Below, piece after piece: positions 33,301 through 45,000 of a stretch of 64,000 bases of DNA (position 1 is its first letter; each line of letters starts with the position of its first letter). A model generated the notes under the pieces. It was given only the letters and a program-made list of their open reading frames with translations, was not told the origin of the DNA and ran no database searches. Position numbers and translations under genes: made by a program. This DNA comes from Amycolatopsis japonica (GTDB lineage: Bacteria; Actinomycetota; Actinomycetes; Mycobacteriales; Pseudonocardiaceae): the NCBI RefSeq assembly GCF_000732925.1, contig NZ_CP008953.1, positions 6,820,001 through 6,884,000 on the forward strand. The letters run 5' to 3'.

Positions 33301-35940
33301 CTGCGCGGCCAGCACGGATTCGACCTCGCCCAGTTCGACGCGGTAGCCGCGGATCTTCACCTGGTCGTCGGCGCGTTCGAGGAACACCACCTCGCCGCCG
33401 CGGGTCCAGCGGGCCAGGTCGCCGGTGCGGTACATACGTTCGCCCGGCAGGAACGGGCACGCCACGAACCGCTCCGACGTCAGGCCCGGGCTGTCGAGAT
33501 ATCCGCGCGCCAGCCCCGTTCCCGCGATGTACAGCTCGCCAGCCACACCCGGCGCGACCGGCCGCAGGAAGGCGTCGAGGATGTAGATCCTGCGGTTGGT
33601 CATGGGGTGCCCGATGGGTAGTTCCCGGTCGACGACGTCACCGGGTTCGATCGGGAGCCACGTCGCGCACAGGGTGGTCTCGGTGGGCCCGTAGGTGTTG
33701 CGCACCCGAAGGTTCGGCTGGGCCCGCCGCAGGTTTTCCACGGACTGCGCGGGAACGATGTCTCCGCCCGTGCCGATCTCGACCAGACCGTCGAAGCATT
33801 CCGGTGACGTCTCCGCCAGGGCGCGGAAGGTCCCCGCGGTGAGGTGGACGTAGTTCGCGCCGCGGGCGACGGCCTGCCGCACTCCGGCCGCGTCGAGGAC
33901 GCCCGGCTCGGTGAGCAGGACACGCGCGCCGGTCGAGAGCGGCACCCACATCGCGTACAGCGACGGGTCGAAGACGTGCGTCGCGTGCATCAGCACGCCG
34001 TCGCCAGGGCCGATCTGCCAGCCCCGGTCGCCCGCCAGTCCCGCCACGCCGCCGTGCGGGATGCCGACGCCCTTGGGCAGACCGGTGGATCCGGAGGTGT
34101 ACATGACGTATGCCAGGTCGTCCGCGCTCGGCCGGAATTCCGTTGCCGTGTCCGCGAAAGCGTCGACGGCTGCGCGTGTTTCCGGTGCGTCGAGGACGAT
34201 CGCGTCCGCCGGCGCGACCCCGCTGGTGGCCTGGGTGCACACGACGACCGAGACCCCGGAGTCTTCGAGGATGAACGCGATCCGCTCGGCCGGGTACTCG
34301 ACGTCCACCGGGACGTACGCGGCGCCCGCCTTCCAGATCGCCAGGAACGCGATCAGCAGCTCCGGCGACCTTTCCATGGCGACACCCACGCGGTCGCCGC
34401 GGCCGACGCCACGAGCGGCGAGGTGCGCGGCCAGCCGGTTCGAGGCCCGATCGAGGGCGGCGTAGGTCAGATCCGCGCCGTCGGCGTCGGTGATCGCCAC
34501 CGCCTCGGGCGCCTCGGTCACCCGCCGGGCGAACAGTTCGACGACGGATTCCCCGGGGGCCGGGCCTTCGGTCGCGTTGAATTCGTCCACCACCAAGGCA
34601 CGTTCGGCCTCGCTCAGCAGGGTCAACCGGCCGACGAGGACGTCGGGTTCGGCGACCAGCCGCTCCAGGACGCGGGCCAGCGCGCCGACGACCGATCCGG
34701 CGACCTTCTCGTCGAACAGGCCACGGTCGTAATCGAGGATGAGCGGCATCTGCTCACCCGGACCGGTGACCAGCGTGAACGGGTAGTGCGACGAGTTGCG
34801 CCCGCGTTTGACCGGACGCAGGGTCAGGCCGTCGTGGGCCTGACCGAGCCCCTTGCGGGGGAAGTTCTCGTAGATGACCAGCGTGTCGAAGACCGCGCCG
34901 GGACCGACCACGGCCTGGACGTCCTGCAGGCCGAGATGCTGGTGGGCCATGAGCGCCGACTGGTCGCGCTGCAGTTCGGCGAACAGGTCGACCGCGCGCC
35001 GGGCGCCGTCGAGCCGCACACGCACCGGCAGGGTGTTGAGCAACTGGCCGACCATCGACTCGACACCGGCCAATTCGGCGGGACGACCCGACGCCGTCGC
35101 GCCGAACACGACCTCGGTGCGGCCGGCGAGCTGCGAAAGCACCACGGCCCACGCGCCCTGCACGACGGTGTTCAGCGTGAGGTCGTGGCCGCGCGCCAGA
35201 TTCGCCAGCCCCTCGGTGAGTTCCGTCGACAGCTCGACGATCTCGGTGTCGATCTCCGGCACCCGGCCGGGATCGGCGGGCGCGACCGCGGTGGGCGTGT
35301 CGATCCCGGCGAACTCGTCGCGCCAGGCGGCGCGGGCGATTTCCTTGTCCTGCTTGCCGAGCCAGGCGAGATAGTCCCGATAGGACACTGTGGGCGGCAG
35401 CCCGGACGCGTCCCCGCCCGCGGCGTAGATCGCGGCGAGCTCGCGGTGGATGATCGGCATCGACCAGCCGTCGGTCAGCACGTGGTGCAGCGTGTGCACG
35501 AGCCGGTGGCGGTCCGGGCCGAGCCGGATCAGGTGCAGCTTCATCAGCGGCGCCACCTCGATGCGGAGCCGCTCGGCCAGCTCGTCCGCGGCCAGCCGGT
35601 CCACTTCGCTTTCGAGGATCTCCTCCGGCAGCCCGGTCAGATCCGTTTCACGCCAAGGGATCTGCGCGTCGCGGGTGATGACCTGCACCATCTGCGCGCC
35701 GCTGACGTACCGGAAACAGGCCCGCAGCGCGGCGTGCCGATCGACCAGCGCCTGCCACGTCGCGCGCAGCAGCGCGGCGTCCAGCGGGCCGTCGATACCG
35801 TAGACGGTCTGCACGGTGTACGTGTCCGGCCCGTCGTCGTCGAGCACGGTGTGGTAGAGCATTCCCTCCTGCAGCGGGGAAAGAGGCCAGACGTCCTCCA
35901 CGCTGGAACGCGGTTTCGCGCGAGTGTCGTCAACGGTCAC
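30379..35940 (-). CDS. NRPS module 7 (C-A-T-X-TE), Dpg incorporation, P450 recruitment and release
   Basis: 1853 aa. C7 (~12-440; HHVLTDGW), A7 (~470-950), T7 (Ser near 1000 in DLGGSSALAM), X domain (~1060-1500) and thioesterase (~1590-1853; GWSLGG nucleophile near 1687). My A7 code is D-P-Y-H-G-G-T-L-C, the Dpg signature. The X domain is a condensation-like fold whose motif reads HRILADDD, so it cannot condense; known X domains recruit the Oxy P450s. A stretch between X and TE resembles part of an A domain (see findings). GTG start with AAGGAG seven bases upstream; 156 bp after the modules 4-6 gene. Confidence 0.96.
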   Translation of the reverse strand: MTVDDTRAKPRSSVEDVWPLSPLQEGMLYHTVLDDDGPDTYTVQTVYGIDGPLDAALLRATWQALVDRHAALRACFRYVSGAQMVQVITRDAQIPWRETDLTGLPEEILESEVDRLAADELAERLRIEVAPLMKLHLIRLGPDRHRLVHTLHHVLTDGWSMPIIHRELAAIYAAGGDASGLPPTVSYRDYLAWLGKQDKEIARAAWRDEFAGIDTPTAVAPADPGRVPEIDTEIVELSTELTEGLANLARGHDLTLNTVVQGAWAVVLSQLAGRTEVVFGATASGRPAELAGVESMVGQLLNTLPVRVRLDGARRAVDLFAELQRDQSALMAHQHLGLQDVQAVVGPGAVFDTLVIYENFPRKGLGQAHDGLTLRPVKRGRNSSHYPFTLVTGPGEQMPLILDYDRGLFDEKVAGSVVGALARVLERLVAEPDVLVGRLTLLSEAERALVVDEFNATEGPAPGESVVELFARRVTEAPEAVAITDADGADLTYAALDRASNRLAAHLAARGVGRGDRVGVAMERSPELLIAFLAIWKAGAAYVPVDVEYPAERIAFILEDSGVSVVVCTQATSGVAPADAIVLDAPETRAAVDAFADTATEFRPSADDLAYVMYTSGSTGLPKGVGIPHGGVAGLAGDRGWQIGPGDGVLMHATHVFDPSLYAMWVPLSTGARVLLTEPGVLDAAGVRQAVARGANYVHLTAGTFRALAETSPECFDGLVEIGTGGDIVPAQSVENLRRAQPNLRVRNTYGPTETTLCATWLPIEPGDVVDRELPIGHPMTNRRIYILDAFLRPVAPGVAGELYIAGTGLARGYLDSPGLTSERFVACPFLPGERMYRTGDLARWTRGGEVVFLERADDQVKIRGYRVELGEVESVLAAQPGVVEAVVMAREDQPGEKRLVGYFVSDGGDAGPEEIKRQMGLVLPAYMVPMAVVALPGLPVTPNGKVDRRALPAPDLAGRASEKAPESESEKVLCDLFSEILGVDNVGVDDAFHDLGGSSALAMRLIARIREVIGVDLPIRQLFSSPTPAGVARALAAKSRPALEPAERPERVPLTARQLRAWLLASPGEETAGLQISVALRLRGRLDVAALGAALGDIAARHEVLRTTFPGDAQNVRQLVHEPAAIELSPVPATEEELPGLLAGLRASVFDLTSEVPWRCDLFALAEKEHVLHLRLHRILADDDSLDVFFRDLAAAYGARRSGRVPERAPLALQFADYAIWEQRLLADEDEQGSLINEQVVFWRDTLTGIEGETVLPFDRPRPAVPSRKAGTVELRLGAEPYERLTKAVERLGADTIHVVHAGLAMLLSKFGAGQDLVIGTKLARDEDLIDLEPMIGPFARPLALRTDLSGDPTFLEVVTRVQEAVRGARQQLDVPFERIVDLLDLPASLSRHPVFQVGLEVDEEDIGAWDAAELPALRTSVEPGGTEATELDLAFKLTERLDEDDDEDGLEGTLRYAADLFDEATAESVARRLVHVLEQVAEDPQRRISELDLFLDETERGRPAIAPARWAGEVPAVVAELGPLGALVLDEQRRPVAPGVVGDLYVTGPAVDEGKSGEPCPFGEPGHRMLNTGLLARKTPAKTLIVVGERRRTSTAVKTGDYEILLPLQANGDRPPLFCVHASGGLSWNYGPLLRHLPANQPVYGVQARGLARTERLPESVEEMAADYLAHIRAVQPTGPYHLLGWSLGGRIAQAMAAMLEADGEELGLLALLDAYPVYMGRNATGTVTEEAARDEDGLQKRKQRDLELAGGMVQGPGARERLEAVMKNLWKVGPQHTASPFNGDILLFVASEDRPAHLPVSEAVAGWKDFTSGAIEHHEIPTNHYDMVQPAALVQIGSIVAEKLRPRPGA

Positions 35941-35986
35941 GATCTGCTCCTTGGTGGGTGGGTGAACTCGCGTTCGCGTGTTTGGA

Positions 35987-36090
35987 GGCGGAACTCGCGT
36001 GATCAGAGGCGGAACTCGCGTGATCGGGGCCGCGCACGTGAGTTACGGCCCCAATCACGTGAGTTACGGCCTCAAGCACGCGAGTGCGGT
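35987..36090. repeat. Direct and inverted repeat array between the module 4-6 and module 7 NRPS genes
   Basis: Two identical 18-bp units GGCGGAACTCGCGTGATC (35987-36004, 36008-36025) are followed by inverted, slightly diverged units (CACGTGAGTTACGGCC at 36035-36050, ATCACGTGAGTTACGGCC at 36054-36071 and a weaker one around 36077-36090). Together they can fold into a long imperfect hairpin right after the stop codon (36097) of the upstream NRPS gene. Related sequence occurs at 59790-59870. Confidence 0.75.
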
Positions 36091-36096
36091 ACTCGA

Positions 36097-39000
36097 TCAC
36101 GAGAACCCGGCCTCGAGTTGGTCCAGCTGGTCAGGGGAAAGGGCGAGAAGCGAGCCCCCGGCGGGCTCCGGTTCCGGGGTGCTTTCGCCTTCGGCCGGGA
36201 TCTCCTTGACGAGCGTCGCCAGCCGTTCCGGTGTCTTCTCTTCGAACACCTGCCACGGGCTCAGTTCCAGCCCTTCGCGGCGGGCGCGGGCCGACAGCTG
36301 CATCGAGATGATCGAGTCGCCGCCGAGTTCGAAGAAGCTGTCGTCGGGCCCGACCTGCTCCAGGCCGAGCACCTCCGCGAACAGGCCGCACAGCCTCGCC
36401 TCCATGGCCGTGCGCGGGTCGCGTCCGGAGGACATGCCGGAGAAGTCGGGTGCCTGCAGCGCCCGGTGGTCGAGTTTGCCGTTCGGGGTGAGCGGCATCT
36501 TCTCCAGCGCCACGAACGCCGCGGGCATCATGTACTCCGGCAGGCGTTCCGCCGCCATCTCGCGCAGCACCGACGTCAGCGAACCGTCGGCGCCGTCCGA
36601 CGGCACGACGTAAGCCACGAGCCGTTTGTCGCCCGGCCCGTCCCGGTGCACGGCGACCGCCGCCTGCGCGACGCCCGGATGTTCGGCGAGCACGTTCTCG
36701 ATCTCCGCGGGCTCGACCCGGTAGCCGCGGACCTTGACCTGCGCGTCGACCCGGCCGACGAAGATCAGCTCGCCGTCGGGGTCCCAGCGGAACCGGTCGC
36801 CGGAGCGGTACATGCGCTCGCCAGGGGTGAACGGGTCCGCGACGAACCGTTCCGACGTCAGGCCCGGCCGCCCCAGGTACCCGCGAGCGAGCCCGGCCCC
36901 CGCGATGTACAGCTCGCCGGCGACACCCGGCGGCACCGGCTGCAGGTACGCGTCGAGGATGTAGTGCTTCACGTTCCGGATCGGGCCACCGAGCGGGACC
37001 ACCTCGTGTCCCGGCGACAACGGGGCGCTCATGGTCGAGCAGATCGTCGTCTCGGTCGGGCCGTAGGCGTTGATGAACCGGCGGCCCGGCGACCAGCGGT
37101 CGACCAGCGCGGGCGTGCACACCTCGCCGCCGGTCAGCACGCCGCGCAGCGTGTCCGGCAGATCCTCCTCGACCGCCAGCACACTCGGCGACACCGTGAG
37201 ATGGGTGATCCCCCAGCGCCGCAACGCGTCGCCGAGCGTCACCCGCGGCGGCATGGTCTCCGCGCCGGCCAGCACCAGGGTCGCGCCGGCCAGCAGCGAC
37301 ATGTACAGCTCGGAGACGATCGCGTCGAAGCCGATCGCGGACAGCTGCAGAACCCGTGAGGACGACGTCACGCCGAGGCGTTCGATATGCGCCGTCGCCA
37401 GGTTCCCGAGCCCGGAATGGGTGACCATGACACCCTTCGGCACCCCCGTCGACCCCGACGTGTAGATCACGTACGCCGCGTCGGTCGGTTTCACCGGCGG
37501 CAGCACGACCGCCGGATCCGCGGCCGGAAGTTCTTCCAGCATCAGGATTTCGCCGTCGAACGTCGACGGCACCACCGCCCGCGTGGCCGCCGTGCACACC
37601 AGCACCTGCGGCGCCGAACTCGTCAGCATCAGCTCGATACGCTCGGCCGGATAGTCCGGGTCGACCGGCACGAAAGCCCCGCCGGAGAACGACACGCCCA
37701 TCATCGTCACCACGAGTTCGGCCGACCGCTCCACCAGGACACCGACCCGGGTCTCCCGCCGGACACCCAGCCCGACGAGCAACCGCGCCAGCGTCTCGAC
37801 CTCGTCGAGCAGCCCGCCGAACGTCAGGGTCCGCTTCGCGTCTTCGATCGCCACCGCGTCGCGTGACTTCTCCACCTGACGGCGGAACAGCACCGGCAGG
37901 GCTTCGGCCTCGAACGGCACCTCGGTGCGGTTCCATTCGTCGATCACCAGGCGGCGCTGCTCCGGCCCGATCAGGGCGACCCGCCCGACCGGCACCCGCG
38001 GTTCGGTCACGACCTGGTCGAGCGCCCGGACGATCGAGGCGACGATCTCGTCGATCCGCGTCCGGTCGAACACGTCCGGCCGGTAGATCACCTCACCGTG
38101 GACGCCGCCGCCTTCGGAAGCGCGGATGGACAACGGATAGTGCCCGGTGTCGTCCGGGATCCCCGCCGGGCGCAACGCGAGGACGTCGGGATCGTCGGAC
38201 GGCGGGGGCGGCGGCGGGTAGTTCTCGAACACCACGATCGTGTCGAAGGCCGCGCCCGGGCCGGCGAGCTGGTTGATCTCCGTCAGTCCGACATGCTGAT
38301 GCGGCATGAGGGCGACCTGGCGTTCCTGCAGATCCGTCAGCATCTCCAGGAACGGCTGGGCACCGGTGAGCCGGGCACGGACCGGCAGCATGTTCATGAA
38401 CAGGCCGACCGCGGATTCGACACCCGGGATCTCGATCGGCCGTCCGGCCACCGTGGTCCCGAAGACGACGTCGTCACGTCCGGTCAGCCTGGCCAGCAGC
38501 AGTGCCCAGACACCTTGGAAAAGCGTGTTCGTCGTGACGCCGTGGCGCCGCGTGAACTCCATCAGGCGGACGCTGAGCTCGGCGTCGAGTTCGAAGCGGA
38601 CGCGGTCCGGCTCGATGGGCACGGCGATCGTGTCCGGCGGCACCACGTGGGTCGCCTCGTCGAGCCCGGCGAGTTCGGTCCGCCACGCCTCCTTCGCGGC
38701 CGCCTTGTCCTGACGGGAAAGCCAGGCGAGGTACTCCCGGTACGACGTCGGGGTGGGCAGCGTCCGCTCGCCTTCGTACGCCGCCATCACCTCGCCGAGG
38801 AAGACCGGAAGCGACCAGCCGTCGGCCGAGATGTGGTGCGACCGGAGCACCAGCCGGTGCCTGCGGTCGCCGAACCGCACCAGGTGCAGGTGCAGCAGCG
38901 GCGCCTTCGCCAGGTCGAACCGCTCGGCATGGGACTCCGCCGCGAGCCGCTCGAATTCCGCCAGCGCCTCGGCTTCAGGCAGGTGGGACAGGTCGGTTTC

Positions 39001-42000
39001 CTGCCACGGCACCGGAACATCGCGGACGACCGCCTGGACGGCCGTGCCGGAGCCGAGCCGGTGGAAACCCGCCCGCAGCGCGGGATGCCGGTCGAGCAGG
39101 GTCTGCCACGACGCGCGGAACCGGGCGACGTCGAGCGGCCCGTCGAGGACGATGTCGCGGATACCGGCGTAGACGTCCGGGCCGCGCTCGTCGACCGCGT
39201 GGAACAGCAACCCTTCCTGCAGCGGGGAAAGCGGCCAGATGTCGTGCAGGCTCGGGACGAGCGCCTCGACGTCCGCCACTTCCCGCTGCGTCAGCTCGAT
39301 GAGCGGGAAGTCAGACGGCGTGTGTCCTCCCGCGCCGGCTTCAGCGTGAGTCGCGAGCTCGGTCAGCGAGTCCAGCCACGCCTTGCCGAGCGATTCCGCG
39401 TCGGTTTCGGTGAGCAGCCGTTCCGCCCAGGTGAGGGTCAGGGTGAACTCGGGTCCGGCGTCGCCGTCGAGCACCACCGCGTCGATTTCGACGGCGTGCC
39501 GCAGCGGCAGGTCGCCCTCCGCCGTGCCGCCGATGGTTCCGGCCAGCTGCCAGGGTTCCGCGTCGCCGTCGGGCCGGGGCGAGAACCGGCCGAGGTAGTT
39601 GAACCCGATCTCCGGCGATGGCAGTGCCGCCAGCACCTTCCCGGCTTCGTCGTCGAGATACCGCAGCATCCCGAAGCCGAGCCCGCCGTCGGGGACCGCA
39701 CGCACGTTTTCCTTGACCTGCTTTAACAACTGGCCAGGTGTGTCCGCCCCGGCGGTGTCCAACCTCAGCGGATGGACATCGGTGAACCAGCCGAGCGTCC
39801 GCGAAAGGTCCATGTCTTCGAGGGGCTCACGGCCATGGCCTTCGACGTCCACCACGACGGCGGTGCCGCCGCGCCATCGGGTGACCGCGCCGGCGAGGGT
39901 GGCCAGCAGCACCTCATGGATGCCGCAGTGGAACGCCGACGTCGCCTTCTCCGCGAGGACGCTCGCGCGGTCCCGCGGCAACGTCCACGAGCGGCGGCCG
40001 GAGGTCGCGATGGTGTCGCGTTTCGGGTCGAGTACGCCGATCCGCGCCCGCGCGCCGTCGAGGATTTCCCTCCAGGTCTCCAATTCCCCGGTCCGCCGCG
40101 CGGCCTGGTCGGCCAGCGTCCGCGCCCAGCGCCGGAACGAAACGGGCGGGGGATCGAGCACCGGTTCCTCGCACGCCGCCTGCAGATCGGCGAGCAGGAC
40201 ACGCCACGACACGACGTCGACTGCGAGGTGGTGGGCGGCCAGCACGAGCCGCCCCTTGGCACCCGCGTCCACCCAAACGGCCTGGAGCAGCACACCCGCG
40301 ACGGGATCGAGCCGTCCGGCCGCCTCGTGCGCGTGGCGCTCCGCGATCTCGTCGAGGTCACCGTCGCCCACCTCGACCCGCCGAAGCACTGCGGCGACGT
40401 CCACGGTTCCCCGCTCCGCCACGACCAGACCGGAGTCGATCACCCGGCTCCGCAGCAGGTCGTGCGTGTCGATCACCGCACGCAGACCGGTCGTCAGCGC
40501 CGTCTCGGTCAGGTCGCCGGGCACCCCCGCGATCACCCATTGCGCCAGCGCGCCCCGGGACATCGCGCCGGGATCGCGTTCGAGCAGCGCCCGCACGACC
40601 GGCGTCCACGGCACCTCGCCGACGCCGTCGGCGACCTCCTCCTGCCGCACACCACGTCCGGCGACCGCCGCGATTCCGGCGGGCGTCTTCTGCTCGAAGA
40701 CCTGCTTGGCACCGAAGACATAGTCCTCGCGCCGGGCGCGGGCGGCCAGCCGCATCGAGAGGATCGAATCGCCGCCCAGTTCGAAGAAGCTGTCGTCCGC
40801 GCCGACCCGGTCCACGCCGAGGATCTCGGCGAACAGATCGGTCAGCACGCGTTCGGCCTCGGTCCGCGGTTCACGGCCGGCGGGTTTCCCAGCGAATTCG
40901 GGCGCGGGCAGGGCGGCGCGGTCGATCTTTCCGTTGAGGGTCAACGGGAAGGTGTCGAGCACGAGCACCACCGCGGGCACCATGAACTCCGGCAGCCGTT
41001 CGGCGAGCCGGGCGCGGACCGTCTCGGCGTCCAGTTCCGATTCCGCGGTGACGTAGGCGATCAGCCGCTTCTCGCCGGGTCGTTCCTCCCGAGCGACCAC
41101 GACGGCCTGGGCGACGTCGGGCAGTGCGGTCAGCACGGCCTCGATCTCGCCCGGTTCGACGCGGTAGCCCCGGATCTTCACCTGGGAGTCGGCCCGGCCG
41201 CCGAACAGCAGTTCGCCGTCCTCGGTCCAGCGCGCGAGGTCGCCCGTGCGGTACAGGCGCTCACCGGCCGCGAACGGATTCGCGACGAAACGCTGGGCCG
41301 TCGCGTCCGGAGCACCCAGATAGCCGTGTGCCAGACCGGCACCGGCGAGATAGAGCTCGCCGGTCACCCCCGGCGCCACCGGCTGCAGGAACGCGTCGAG
41401 CACGTACGCCTGGCGGCCGGCCAGCGGTCCGCCGATCGGCAGGACGTCGCCCGTTTCCGCACCCGGTTCGAGGACGAGCCACGTGGCGCACAGAGTGATC
41501 TCGGTGGGGCCGTACAACTGACGGAACCGGACGTCCGGGCAGGCACGGCGCATCCGCTCCACGGACGCGAGAGGCACCGCGTCGCCGCCGGTCAGGATCT
41601 CCCGCAGCCCGACGAACGACTCCGGCGCTTCCTCGGCCACCACACGGAAAGTCCCGGCGGTCAGGTGGATGGTGGTGACGCCGCGCTCGATCGCCTCCCG
41701 CACCCGCTGCGCGTCGACCGCGCCCGGTTCCGCGACCACGACGGTGGCCCCGCTCACCAGCGGCACCCAGATCTCGACCAGTGACGCGTCGAAAGCGTGG
41801 GAAGCGTGCAGCAGCACACGATCCCCGGGGCCTTGCGACCAGCCCGGGTCACCCGCCAGCGCCGCGACACTGCCGTGCGGCACCGCGACCCCCTTGGGCA
41901 CGCCGGTCGAACCCGACGTGTACATCACGTACGCCGTGTCGTGCGCGCCGACGAGGACGGGCGGCGCCGCGTACTCCCTCGCGCCCATGACGACCGGCTC

Positions 42001-45000
42001 GATCCCCTGCGGCACCGCGTCGAGGCTCGCCGCCACGCAGATCGCCAGCGCCGCACCGGAATCGGCCAGCATCCGCTCGATCCGCTCCGCGGGGTAATCG
42101 ACATTCACCGGAACCTGGGCCGCGCCTGCCTTCCAGATCGCGAGCAGGGCGACGAGCAGATCCGCGCCGCGTTCCATCACGACACCGACGCGGTCACCGC
42201 GCCGCACCCCTCGCGAGGCCAGATACCCGGCCAGCCCATCGGATTCCCGGTCGAGTTCGGCGTAGGACAGCGTGCGCTCCCCGTCGACGACCGCGACCGC
42301 GTCCGGCGATTCCGCGACCCGCCGCCGGAACAGCTCCGGCACCGTGGTCCCGGACGTCGCCTCGCCCGTCGCGTTCCAGCGCTCCACCACGGAAGCGCGC
42401 GCCGGTTCGCTCGTCACGCCGAGGCGGCCCACGGGAAGCGAGGCCTCCGCCGACACCCGCTCCAGTACCCGCACGACCTGCCTGGCGACCTCGGCCGCCG
42501 TCGCCGCCTCGATCCGATCGGGCCGGTAGGCCACCCGGATCTGCAGGGTCTTGCCGGGCGAAACGCTCATCGTCAGCGGATAACCGGTGCCGGTCCTGGT
42601 CACGACCGAGCTGATCGACACCCCGCCGTCGTCGCCGAGACCGTCGGCGTCGTGCGGATAGTTCTCGATCATCACGATGGTGTCGAAGACCGCGCCCGCC
42701 CCGGCCGCGCGCTGCACCTGCGACAGCCCCAGGTACTGGTGCTCGGTCAACGCGGACTGACGGCTCTGCAGGTCCTGGAGCAGTTCCAGCACCGGCAGGT
42801 CGCCGTCGAGCCGCACGCGGACCGGGACGGTGTTGATGAACATCCCCACCATCTGCTCCACGTCCGGCACATCCGCCGGACGGCCGGAGACGACCGTCCC
42901 GAACACGACGTCGGTGCGGCCCGCGAGCCGAGACAGCACCAGCGCCCAAGCGCCCTGCACGATCGTGCTCAGCGTCAGGCCGTGTCCGCGGGCGAATCCG
43001 GTGAGCGCCCGTGTCGCCGCTTCGGGCAGCCATTCGGCGTGCTCGCCCGGAACGACCATCGCCTTGTCCGCGTCGGCGTCCACCACGGTCGGCTCGTCGG
43101 AACCGGCGAGTTCGGCGCGCCAGGCCTCCTGGGTCGCCTGCTCGTCCTGGCGGCTCAGCCAGCTCAGATAGTCCTTATAGGACGGTGTCTTCGCCGGGCC
43201 TCGTCCACCCGCGTACGCGATCGACACCTCGCCCAGGACGAGCGGCGTCGACCAGCCGTCCAAAAGAACGTGGTGCGACGTCAGCACGAACCGGTGCCGC
43301 ACCGGGCTCAGCTTGATCAGCATCAGCCGGAGCAGCGGCGCCTTCGTCACGTCGAACCGCTCGGCCTGGTCCTCGGCGAGCAGTCGCTCGATCTCCGCGG
43401 CCGCGTCCTCCTCCCCGACGTGCGACAGATCGACCATGCGCCAAGGGATTTCGGCCTCGGCGGCGACGACCTGCACCGTCGCGCCGGAACCCAGCTGGTG
43501 GAAGCTCGTCCGAAGCGAGTCGTGCCGGACGACCACCTGGTCCCACGCGGCCCGCAGCCGGTCCGCGTCGAGCGGTCCGTCGAGGTCCAGGATCCGCTGG
43601 CTCTGATAGACGTCGACGCCGTCGTCGGCGACGGCCCGCTCGAAGAGCATGCCCTCCTGGAGCGGCGAAAGCGGCCAGATGTCGGTCAGCCCCGGCGTCG
43701 CGGCTTCCAGCTCCGTCACGTCCTGCTGCGCCAGCTCGACGAGAGCGAAGTCGGACGGCGTGTGCCCGCCCGCGGCGCGATCGTCGGCGAGCGCGTTCAG
43801 CGTCGCCAGCCAGGCCTCACCGAGGCGCTCGACCGTGGCGGGATCGACATCCCGGCCGTCGATGGCGAGCCCGAGCCGCGGCCCGTCCGGCGTGTCCTGC
43901 ACCTCGGCGCCGACCTCGACGGGATGGGCCAGGATCATGTCCGGCCCACCGCCGAGCGGCCCTTCGCCCGCCTGCTGCCACGCACGGTCCTTGGCGGAAA
44001 GGCTGGTGCGGCCGAGATAGTTGAAGCCGATCTGCGCGGACGGCGACTCCGCCAGCCGGGCGCCGGTCTCGGGGTTGAGGTACCGCAGCAGCCCGTAGCC
44101 GAGTCCGTCGCCGGGGACCGCGCGGATCTGTTCCTTGGCGGTCTTCAGCAGATTCCCCGACGAGACGTCGAAGCGGACCGGGTGCACGCTGGTGAACCAG
44201 CCCACGGTACGCAGCAGGTCCTCGTCGTCGGCGGCCTCGCGCCCGTGTCCTTCGACGTCCACCAGCAGCGCGCCGGTCCCGCGCAGTCTCGTCACCGCAC
44301 CCGCGAGACCCGCCAGCAGGACGTCCTGGATCCCGCAGTGGAAGGCGTTCGGCAGCCGGGTCAGCAGGTCGTCCGCCACGGCGCCGGACAGCGTCGCGGA
44401 CCACGAGTGCGTCTTGCCCGCGCTCAGGTCCACGGCCGGTTCCGCCCCGTCGAGGAGGGCGAGCCAGCGGCCGGTTTCGGCCACGGCACGCTCGTCGCGC
44501 GCCTGCGCGGCCAGCCGCCGCGCCCAGTGTCGGTACGACGTCGTCACGGGTTCGAGCGCCGCGCCTTCGTAGGCCGACCGCAGATCGGGCAGCAGGATTC
44601 CCCACGAGACCGCGTCGACGGCCAGGTGATGCGCCACGAGCGCGAGCCTGCCCTGCCCGGATTGCGGATCGTCGATCCACACCGCGCGCAGCATGGTCCC
44701 GGCCGCCGGATCCAGCGTGGCCGTCGCCTTCCGGACCTCGCGTCCGGCGGCCTCGTCCAGGTCTCGGGCCTCGACGCGCGTCACCAGACCGGCCGCGTCC
44801 ACCGCACCCGGCTCGGGCACGATCAGCCGTCCCGCGTCCACGCGCGCCCGCAGCAGATCGTGCGTGTCCAGCACGGCCTGCAGCGCCTTGACCAGCGCTT
44901 CCTGCCTGAATCCTTCCGGGGTGACGAGGACTCTGGCCTGCGCGAAGCCCTGCCGCACGGCGTTCTCGCCGAGGGCGAGCATCACCGGCGTCATCGGGAT

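Noticed and set aside
35987..36090. Repeat array considered as a CRISPR.
   Set aside because: Only two direct copies with a 3-bp gap, the rest inverted; no spacers and no cas genes.
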